Source: Metamycoplasma spumans ATCC 19526 (lineage in GTDB: Bacteria > Bacillota_I > Bacilli_A > Mycoplasmatales > Metamycoplasmataceae). Taken from it: a stretch of 34,110 nt of DNA. Numbering within the stretch: the stretch's first letter is position 1; each line of letters opens with the position of its first letter. Under the pieces are notes generated by a model that made no database searches, had not been told where the DNA came from, and worked only from the letters and a program-made list of their open reading frames with translations. Positions 19,021 through 28,888 of the stretch are shown one piece after another. The stretch is from the NCBI GenBank assembly GCA_000620005.1, contig JHVF01000011.1:1-34110 (forward strand). The letters are read 5' to 3'. The position numbers were made by a program, and so were the translations under genes.

Positions 19021-19278
19021 TTAAATACAATAATGAAATCCAACACTATATCCAATATTACTATTGCCGCTTTCTCACTTAGCATTAAAATCCTTTAACT
19101 TAATTTCACCGCTTTCAGCCTGCGATGCTTTTATTAAACCAATAGTCGAGCCAAGTGCGCTAAAAACAACAGGGATAAATGACAAAATCGTGGTGATTAA
19201 ACTAGCTGCCGCAAATCCTCCTGATATTTGTGTTTTTTTATTTTCGTCCATTAATTTAAACCCTTTTAGTTCTTTCAT
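19021..19278 (-). CDS. Small peptide precursor with a double-glycine-type leader (putative bacteriocin-like)
   Basis: This is an 85-aa product. Residues 1-21 (MKELKGFKLMDENKKTQISG then G) resemble the leaders removed by C39-peptidase ABC exporters: GG at -2/-1, Ile at -4, Met at -12, Phe at -15. The -7/-8 positions are Lys rather than the usual Leu/Glu. Residues 22-51 are a hydrophobic, Ala/Ser/Gly-rich segment (FAAASLITTILSFIPVVFSA...). The rest is amphipathic and continues through a TGA-Trp to GYSVGFHYCI, with a single Cys. It has a strong AAGGAG site. It is monocistronic between two terminators with its own likely promoter. No exporter or immunity gene is in view. It could instead be a small membrane protein. 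Confidence 0.6.
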
Positions 19279-19295
19279 ATTTTCTCCTTTCCTTA

Positions 19296-19323
19296 AATAT
19301 ATTAAATTTTTTTATTAAGTCAA
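19296..19323 (-). promoter_or_regulatory. Likely promoter of the small peptide gene
   Basis: On the minus strand TTGACT (19318-19323) and TATATT (19296-19301) are separated by 16 nt, the best -35/-10 pair in this gap. The start would fall close to the ribosome-binding site, giving a very short leader. Confidence 0.45.
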
Positions 19324-19353
19324 AATAGTTAAGAAAATTTAGAGAAATTCAAA

Positions 19354-19376
19354 AGAAAAAACGCACATATGTGCGC
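19354..19376 (-). terminator. Terminator after lspA
   Basis: The perfect palindrome CGCACATATGTGCG (19362-19375), followed on the minus strand by TTTTTTCTTTT, lies immediately after the lspA stop. It separates lspA from the small peptide gene. Confidence 0.85.
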
Positions 19377-20075
19377 TTAATCATTAAAATTGTGGTTCGG
19401 GTCTTCAAGTGGACCAGTTCCTCTTTCAATTGAATCAACAACAACTATTTTATTATCGCTATTAAATTCAATATCTTCATCAACTTTTTCATTTTTTGAA
19501 GTCGTATCTTCTGTTTTGTTTTTCTTACTTTGATATCAATTAATTAAAGAAATAATTGCAATAGATAAAAATGCAGTAACGGCTCCAAAAACTAGTCAAG
19601 TATCAGCTATGTTAAATGTTCCTTTATTAGCTCATGGTAAATTAATTATATCTCTAACACCACCATAAGCGAATCTATCATACATATTTCCAAATGCGCC
19701 GGCAGCTACTAAAGCAATTGATGCAACTGTTCAACGATATCTTTTATCTCTGAAAAATAATGTAATTACCATAGTAGCTAAAATTATTAGAATGCTAACA
19801 ATATGAAGCCCAGTCATAGTTAAGCCTATTTCAAGAGTTGTGCCAGCATGAAATACAGATCACAATCTTATAAATGAACTTTCGTAAACAATATGATCTG
19901 GAGAAGAACCCGTATAGCCCTCTTTGTATATAAAATGCTTAGTTAATAAATCTAACAAAATTCCTGCTATTAACACAGAAAAATATATTGCCAAATTAAT
20001 TAATGCGTTTTTTCATTGTTTACTTCAATATTCCTTAGTAAATATTTCTGGCTTTTTCCTATTTGATTTAGCCAT
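19377..20075 (-). CDS. lspA: Lipoprotein signal peptidase (signal peptidase II)
   Basis: This 232-aa membrane aspartyl protease cleaves the signal peptide from diacylglyceryl-modified prolipoproteins. About four membrane segments are visible. The two catalytic motifs are present: NMYDRFAYGGVRD and FNIADTWLVFGA. A cytosolic N-terminus ([20 protein letters not shown]) and an acidic C-terminal tail of about 50 residues make it longer than the usual ~160-aa enzyme. Several TGA-Trp codons hide it under the standard code. The ATG overlaps the ileS stop by 8 nt, so the pair form an operon. Its partner Lgt is encoded about 8 kb away. Confidence 0.93.
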
Positions 20076-22731
20076 TAATAACCTCTTTACATCTTAAACA
20101 AATTTCTAAATCGTCATCAAAATTATCTGATTCGAAGTGATTTCAACATCTTAAACATTTTTTACTATCTAATTTTTCAACTTTATTTTCATCACCAAAT
20201 GAAACTTTAGCTACCATTAATAGTTTAGTCAATGGCAATGATTTTAGTCATTCTGATTCAGTTTTGATTGTTACATGAGCTTCGTTTTGACGTTTCATTG
20301 TTTGGTCTTTAATTTTTTCTTCTATTAAACGATAGATTTCTTCTTTTAAAGTGAAAAACTCTGCTCATTGATTTTCTAAAACATCTGAATAATCATGACC
20401 CTTAATAAATTCAAGCATGTGAACTGATTTTTCTTTATTAGTTAGGTTGAAAAATTCATAAATATCTTCTGCGGTGGTTGGAATAATAGGCGCCAACGCT
20501 TTTAATAATACTAATATAGTTTTAGAAAATACATATTGAACTTGTCTTCTTTCATTATCATTTTCTTTTTCTAAATATAAAATATCTTTAGTAATCGAAA
20601 TATAGTAACTACTAAAATCAATAATAAAGTTATTAATGTCTTTAATAACATTTACAAAACGATATTGTTCATAGTTATTTAAAATTTTAGTTTCTAAATT
20701 ATTTAGTCTTTCATACATCAAAGCATGAATTGAATCTAATTTTACTTCTTTATAATCATAATCAGAAATTGCACCTAACATAAATTTAAATGTGTTACGT
20801 ATCTTACGGTAAATTTCGATAGTTTGATTAATAATTTTATCATCAATTGTAACATCGGCTGTATATTCTGAATTAGCTGCTCACAATCTCAAAATATCAG
20901 CTCCATGTTTAGCAACGACATCTAAAGGATCAACTGTATTACCTTTAGATTTTGACATTTTTTGGCCTTTACCATCCAAAACAAATCCATGTGACAATAA
21001 AGCTTTAAAAGGACTTTGTTTTCTTCAAGCAACCGAGTTGATTAAAGAACTATTAAATCATCCTCTATATTGATCCGAACCTTCTAAATATAGATCAAAT
21101 GGAGCTTCGGTATCACCGGGTTTAACCGAAATAGAAGTTGAACCAGAGTCAAATCAAACGTCCATAATATCAGTTTCTTTATAAAAACCTTGACCTCTGA
21201 ATTTTTCAGGTAGTAATTCATCAGCAGTTTTTTCATATCAGATGTCTGAACCATTTTCTTCAATTAAATTAATCACATAGTCAAATATTTCATCATCAAT
21301 AACTGGTTGTTTATTTTTATCATAGAAAATAATTATAGGAACACCTCAAGTTCTTTGTCTTGAAATACATCATGTTTCACGGTTTTCTAGCATTAGTGAT
21401 AAACGTTTTTTGCTTCAATCATTATATGTTGTGATTTCTTCTAAAGATTTCTTAATTTCTTCTTTAATAGGTTTTAAAGATACAAATCATTGTGGTGTTG
21501 CCCGATACATAATTGGCAAATGAGTTCTTCAGTCATGTGGATATGAGTGTTTAATTTTCTTAAAACCAACTAATAAACCTTTTTCTTCTAAATATTTGCC
21601 AACTAATGGGTTTGCATCATCATAGAACACACCAGCAAATTGTTTAGCTTTTTCATTTAATGTACCATCATCTTCGACGTGCATTATTTTATCTAAGCCA
21701 TATTTATTTCCAATCATAAAGTCATCTTCACCGAACAATGGTGCCATATGAACTAAACCAGTACCATTTTCAAGAGTAACATGGTGACCTTCAACTACTG
21801 GACTTTCTTTTTCGGTAATTGGGCTTAAATATGATACTTCTAAGATTTCTTTTCCTTTAATGTCTTTAACAATTTCAAAGCTTTCTCATTTAGCAACTTC
21901 AGCAACTTTTTCTACTAATTCTTTTGCAATAACATATTTTTTATCATTGGCTTTAACAATTTGATAATCAAAACTTGCATTAATTGCAACTCCACTATTA
22001 GCTATTAAAGTTCAAGGTGTTGTTGTTCAAATTAACAAATAATCACCTTTAGATATATTTTCAGAACCTTTTGTAATTTCAAAACCAACGTATAATGATG
22101 GAGAAATATGATCAGCATATTCAACTTCCGCTTCAGCTAAAGCAGATTGAGAAGATGGTGATCAATATATTGGTTTTAAATCTTTATAAATCAAGCCATC
22201 ATTAACCATTTTTTGAAATAGTCTTAATTGTTTAGCTTCAAAACGTTTGTCTAATGTTACATAAATTTCGCTAAAGTCGGTTAGTAAACTTAATTTTTTA
22301 AATTGTTCTTTTTGTTTTTCTACTTGACCTAAGGCATATTCAGCGGCTTTTTTTCTTAATTCAAGCGCAGAAAAATCACGAGCATTTTTCTTAGCTTCTG
22401 ATAACATTTTGTGTTCAATTGGAAGACCATGTGTATCTCATCCCGGCACAAACGGTGAATAAAAACCTTGCATTGTTCTAAATCTAACAATAATATCTTT
22501 TAAAATTTTATTCAATGCATGTCCTACGTGAATATTTCCATTAGCATATGGTGGCCCATCGTGTAATATAAAGCTTTGGTTATCTTTATTTCTTTTTAAA
22601 AGCTCTTGATAAACTTTATCATCAAGTCATTTTTGATTGTAATACACTTCTTTTTCAGCTAAATTAGCTTTCATTGAAAACTCAGTTTGAGGCATAAGAA
22701 GCGTATTTTTATAATCTTTTTTATCTTCCAT
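20068..22731 (-). CDS. ileS: Isoleucyl-tRNA synthetase
   Basis: This 887-aa class I enzyme charges tRNA-Ile. The HIGH-type motif is in [13 protein letters not shown] at about residues 57-69, and [12 protein letters not shown] lies near residue 590. The intervening CP1 editing domain is present. The C-terminus has a zinc site with two CxxC pairs, the last in [12 protein letters not shown]. Many TGA-Trp codons break the standard-code frame, but the reading is continuous throughout. It begins [18 protein letters not shown] and lies upstream of lspA, a frequent pairing in bacteria. I see no T-box-like leader. Confidence 0.95.
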
Positions 22732-22815
22732 GATTATCCTTTCGTTATTGATAAATATTTATATAAAATATAATATTTATTTTACTCTAAAATTAAAAAA
22801 ATTCTATTATAAACA

Positions 22816-22830
22816 AAAAGCCGAATCGGC

Positions 22831-22833
<3 letters not shown>
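22816..22833 (-). terminator. Terminator of leuS
   Basis: On the minus strand the palindrome GCCGATTCGGC followed by TTTTTG begins at the leuS stop codon. A TATAAT at 22806-22811 directly after it may serve ileS, but no convincing -35 accompanies it. Confidence 0.75.
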
Positions 22834-25245
<2,412 letters not shown>

Positions 25246-25280
25246 AAATAAAATTTTACCTTAAATTTGTATTATTAGCA

Positions 25281-25306
25281 AAATAAAAGAGAACATATAG
25301 TTCTCT
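25281..25306 (-). terminator. Terminator after tRNA-Gln
   Basis: On the minus strand AGAGAAC (25300-25306) pairs with GTTCTCT (25288-25294), followed by TTTATTTT. It lies 20 nt beyond the tRNA-Gln 3' end and closes the tRNA unit. Confidence 0.8.
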
Positions 25307-25325
25307 TCGTTCACATATAGTGATA

Positions 25326-25400
25326 TGGCTGCCCTTGTTAGATTCGAACTAACGCATGGCGGTACCAAAAACCGCTGCCTTTCCGCTTGGCTAAAGGGCA
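25326..25400 (-). tRNA. trnQ: tRNA-Gln (anticodon UUG)
   Basis: This is a 75-nt cloverleaf. Acceptor TGCCCTT pairs with AAGGGCA. The anticodon stem GCGGT/ACCGC encloses the loop TTTTGGT (anticodon TTG). The T arm is TTAGTTCGAATCTAA, and CCA is encoded at 25326-25328. It follows tRNA-Tyr after 3 nt on the same transcript. Confidence 0.95.
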
Positions 25401-25403
25401 ATA

Positions 25404-25487
25404 TGGTGGAGGGGGAGGGATTCGAACCCCCGAACCGTGAGGAAGTGGGTTACAGCCACCCGCGTTTGGCCGCTTCGCTACCCCTCC
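25404..25487 (-). tRNA. trnY: tRNA-Tyr (anticodon GUA)
   Basis: This is an 84-nt class II tRNA. Acceptor GGAGGGG pairs with CCCCTCC. The anticodon loop CTGTAAC sits between GGGTGG and CCAC. A long variable arm precedes the T arm GGGGGTTCGAATCCC, and CCA is encoded at 25404-25406. It is the first gene of a two-tRNA unit. Confidence 0.95.
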
Positions 25488-25504
25488 GTGCATTTGCATT
25501 AATT

Positions 25505-25510
25505 ATTATA
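25505..25510 (-). promoter_or_regulatory. -10 element of the tRNA-Tyr/Gln promoter
   Basis: A perfect TATAAT lies on the minus strand 18 nt upstream of the mature tRNA-Tyr end. The -35 region is AT-rich without a good match, so only the -10 is called. Confidence 0.55.
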
Positions 25511-25639
25511 ATAAAAAAAATTATTTTTTCATAAAAAATTACGTTTTTTATCACTTTCTTTTAAATATAATTTTTTTTCTTCAAATTTTATGAATAAAAC
25601 TAATTTCAAAATCAAGATTTTTTTACCTAGTTTTTCATT

Positions 25640-25645
25640 TATAAT
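25640..25645 (+). promoter_or_regulatory. -10 element upstream of hsdS
   Basis: A perfect TATAAT on the plus strand lies 39 nt before the hsdS ATG, followed by a strong AAGGGGAGG ribosome-binding site. No good -35 is seen. This places hsdS under its own promoter instead of an hsdM-hsdS operon. Confidence 0.5.
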
Positions 25646-25684
25646 TTAATGTAAATAATTAACTAATCAAGGGGAGGCGAATAT

Positions 25685-26875
25685 ATGAATAAGAAAAATA
25701 TGCCAGAAATTCGCTTTTCTGGGTTTGATGATGAGTGAAAACAAAATTTGGTTAAAGATATATTTCATATAACTAGAGGGTATGTTCTTTCTACTAAAAA
25801 AATCTCCGATGTTAAAAGAGGCAAGTATATTTATCCTGTTTTTTCTTCTCAAACAATGGATAATGGTTTATTGGGCTATTATAAAGATTATTTGTATGAT
25901 AATTCAATTACTTGAACAACCGATGGTGCAAATGCTGGTTCTGTAAATTTTAGATCTGGCAAATTTTATTGTACTAATGTTTGTGGTGTTTTATTATCTG
26001 AAACTGGAAACGCTAACTCTATGGTTGCTAATGCTATAAATAATGTGGCCCACAATTTTGTTTCAAGAGTTGGTAATCCTAAATTAATGAACAATATAAT
26101 GGCTGAAATACCATTTAGAAAACCATCTTTATTATCCGAGGAATTGAAGATATCTGAATTTTTAAATAAGATTGACGATTTGATTAATAAAACTGAAAAA
26201 CAATACAACTACTTTAAAAATATAAAAGAGTCTCTTTTAAATAAGATGTTTCCCGAAAATTATTCTAATGAACCTGAGATTAGATTTAAAGGATTTAATA
26301 ATAAGTGAAAAAACTCAATACTTAAAAACATTATTAATATTGAACGTGGAGCTTCACCTCGCCCAATCGATAAATTTATAACAAGATCACTCGGCGGTTA
26401 TAATTGAATAAAAATATCTGATGCGCCTTCTGATGGTATTTATATAGATAAAACTTCAGAAAAAATAATAAAAGAAGGATTATCAAAAACAAAGGTGGTT
26501 AATAAAGGTGATTTAATATTATCTAATTCAATGTCATATGGCAGACCACATATTGTAAATTTATTTGGATGTATTCACGATGGTTGATTATTAATTAAAG
26601 ATTATGAAAAATATTTAAATAATTTATTTTTTTGTTATTTTTTAGGCAGTGAAAATATGTTAAAAAAATATAAATCACTAGCAGCAGGAAGCACAGTAAA
26701 TAATCTTAATAAGGAATTGGTATTAAATTGTAATATTGATCATCCCGAATTAAATGAACAAGAAAAAATCGGAAAATTATTCAAAAATCTTGATGATTTA
26801 ATTACTCTTATAAAACAAAAACATGAAAAACTTAAAAATATTAAAAATGCACTACTAGATAAAATGTTCTGCTAA
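25685..26875 (+). CDS. hsdS: Type I restriction-modification specificity subunit (orphan)
   Basis: This 396-aa protein is the DNA-recognition subunit of a type I R-M system. It has two half-repeats. Each begins with PEIRFSGFDDEWK (residue 7) or PEIRFKGFNNKWK (residue 197), continues with a variable target-recognition domain, and ends with a helical spacer (KIDDLINKTEKQYNYFKNIK, about 162-181; NLDDLITLIKQKHEKLKNIK, about 364-383). The frame is intact across five TGA-Trp codons. No hsdM or hsdR lies within the window, and trxB is convergent downstream. The function is clear by family; whether a methylase partner exists elsewhere is unknown. Confidence 0.9.
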
Positions 26876-26879
26876 AGAT

Positions 26880-26918
26880 AATTAAAAACCAAAACGCTCA
26901 CACGTTCTGGTTTTTAAT
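26880..26918. terminator. Bidirectional terminator between hsdS and trxB
   Basis: AATTAAAAACCAAAACG pairs with CGTTCTGGTTTTTAATT (one small mismatch) around a CTCACA loop. The A/T flanks give U-tracts on both strands. It serves the two convergent genes. Confidence 0.8.
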
Positions 26919-27829
26919 TATTTTACAATTCTTGAATTAATAACTTTGGCAGCTATTGTTCCATCGTTAGTTGCAGTTGTAATTTGTCTAACATCTTTGA
27001 CAATAACGTCACCAATAGCAAAAATATTATGCTCAGAAGTTTCCATATTAGCATCCACTTTAATAAAACCCTTAGGATCTAATAAATTTTTATTTTCAAT
27101 AAATCCAGTTGCTGGTCTAAAACCAATATATGGGAATATTGCTTCAATATTCATTTCTTTATTTCCATCTAAAAACTTAGCCTCAACTTTATCTATTTTG
27201 GTGTCACCAATTAATTTAATAATTTCTGAGTTTTCGTGAATGAAAATATTATTATGTTTTTTAACATCTTCTACTAGTCTTTTTTCAGCAATGATACCAT
27301 CACGAATAAACATATGCACTTCTGAAGCTACAGCAGCCAGGTAAGGCGCTTCTTCAAAAGCTGAGTTTCCTCCACCAATAATTGCTGTTGGTTTATTTTT
27401 ATATAAAGCCCCATCACATAAAACACAATACGAAACACCCTTGCCTCTAAATTTCTCAATACCTTCAATTGACATCGGAACTAAATTCTTCATGCCTGTA
27501 GCAATAATAACTGCCTGTGCATAGTACTCTGTATTATCTTCTAAAATAACTTTTTTAAGATTATCTTCAATAGATTCAAGTTTTTTTACCATTCCATAAA
27601 TAAACTTAGCGCCGTTTTCACGAGCTTGGTTTAACATGTTGGTAGATAATTCCATACCGCTAATATAACTAAATCCTGGATAGTTTTCAATTTTCGATTG
27701 TTCTGCCATTTTACCACCAGGAATATATCCTTCAATAAAAGCAACATTCATATCATTTCTTGCTAAGTATAAAGCGGCTGTCAATCCTGCTGGTCCTGCA
27801 CCAATGATAATAACATCATATTTATTCAT
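26918..27829 (-). CDS. trxB: Thioredoxin-disulfide reductase-like flavoprotein
   Basis: This 303-aa FAD-dependent oxidoreductase would transfer electrons to thioredoxin. The FAD motif is GAGPAG at residues 10-15. The redox-active pair is Cys135-Val-Leu-Cys138 (YCVLCDG). The pyridine-nucleotide fold has GGGNSAFEE at 152-160, and FAIGDV lies near the end. The usual HRRxxxRA motif that binds the NADPH 2'-phosphate is replaced by FIRDGIIAE (residues 174-182), with one residue lost and one Arg replaced by Ile, so cofactor preference may differ. It follows lgt, with a hairpin between. Confidence 0.9.
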   Translation of the reverse strand: MNKYDVIIIGAGPAGLTAALYLARNDMNVAFIEGYIPGGKMAEQSKIENYPGFSYISGMELSTNMLNQARENGAKFIYGMVKKLESIEDNLKKVILEDNTEYYAQAVIIATGMKNLVPMSIEGIEKFRGKGVSYCVLCDGALYKNKPTAIIGGGNSAFEEAPYLAAVASEVHMFIRDGIIAEKRLVEDVKKHNNIFIHENSEIIKLIGDTKIDKVEAKFLDGNKEMNIEAIFPYIGFRPATGFIENKNLLDPKGFIKVDANMETSEHNIFAIGDVIVKDVRQITTATNDGTIAAKVINSRIVK

Positions 27830-27847
27830 AATTTAAATCTCTCCTTT

Positions 27848-27884
27848 AAAAAATAAACATGGATGCTATGCATCCGCGTTTATT
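27848..27884 (-). terminator. Strong hairpin and U-tract between lgt and trxB
   Basis: On the minus strand a stem of about 15 bp (27870-27884 with 27852-27866, one mismatch, 3-nt loop containing part of the lgt stop) is followed by six T. It then runs directly into the trxB ribosome-binding site AAAGGAG. It looks like a complete intrinsic terminator placed within an otherwise compact gene pair. Confidence 0.8.
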
Positions 27885-28819
27885 TTAACCTCGTTGTCTT
27901 TTCTTATTTCTCTTAATTGAGAAATTTCTTTTAAATTTAATCTTTTTTTATTGTTTTTTGGTTCATAAACAATAAAGTAAAATAGATTAGCTAATCTTTG
28001 ATTTTTAAAGTTTGGAATTTTGTAAACATTGTAATTTAATTTAATAATAAACTCAAAGAATACTGTTAAAATAATACCTACAACTAAATAACCACCAGAA
28101 ATAACTTTATAAATTGTATAGCTTCCATCACGTAATGGTTCCATTCCGAAACGAATAATTCCGTAGTATAAAATATACAATGCGCCAGTAGTTCCAGGTC
28201 TTAATCAGTTTCATTTATTTAACACTCAAACTAATAAAATATATCCAATTAAGTTTGCAATAGACTCATATAAGAATAATGGTAAACGATATTTACCGTT
28301 AATATACATATGTTCTCTTATAATCTTTGGCAAGATTCTAAATGCAAGTGAACTTTCTTCCATAATACCACCGTAAACCTCGTGGTTAGCAAAGTTTCCT
28401 CAACGTCCGATAGCTTGCCCGATTAAAACTGCGGGTAGAATAATTGAAAACGCTTTCTTCAAATCGATTCTTTTTGGATTTTTTGAAAATATAATATAAA
28501 GAACACAACAAATTGTAGCAGTAATAACCCCACCGTGAATTGATAAACCGCCCCGTCAAACGGCAAAGGCATTATATCACGGTCCGTCAATCCAGCCCTT
28601 ATGTTCAATTAGTTGTTGAATTACGAAAACAAATCTAGCCCCAATAATAGCTGTTGGCAATGCAATAAATACTAGTATTGCCAATTGATCAAATGTGTAT
28701 TTTTCACGTCTTCAAAAATAATAAACCGTAAAAATTGATGATAACATCCCTAACATCATTGTTAGCGAATACACATAAACTGGACCTAATTTTAACTGTA
28801 CACCAGCATAATCAGTCAT
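27866..28819 (-). CDS. lgt: Phosphatidylglycerol-prolipoprotein diacylglyceryl transferase
   Basis: This 317-aa membrane enzyme attaches diacylglycerol to the lipobox Cys of prolipoproteins. About seven hydrophobic segments are present. The signature GRWGNFANHEVYGG and the essential-His region RGGLSIHGGV are intact, and YGIIRFGMEPLRDG matches the C-terminal part of the family. A basic and acidic tail of about 50 residues follows the last membrane helix. Many Trp are TGA. It starts MTDYAGVQLKLGPVYVYS with AGGAGG upstream. It acts just before LspA (19377-20075), which matters in a wall-less, lipoprotein-coated cell. Confidence 0.94.
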
Positions 28820-28854
28820 TTTTATTACCTCCTAACTTTAAAATTGCTTTAATA

Positions 28855-28884
28855 ATTATATTATTAAGTTAATAAAAATATTGA
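28855..28884 (-). promoter_or_regulatory. Possible lgt promoter
   Basis: TATAAT lies on the minus strand at 28855-28860, with TTCAAT at 28879-28884 as a weak -35 (18-nt spacer). It lies about 35 nt before the lgt ATG and just after the uvrA stop. Confidence 0.4.
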
Positions 28885-28888
28885 AAAA

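Noticed and set aside
25685-26875. Phase-variable switching of hsdS by a homopolymer or short tandem repeat
   Set aside because: No long homopolymer or short tandem repeat suited to slippage is visible in the coding or promoter region.
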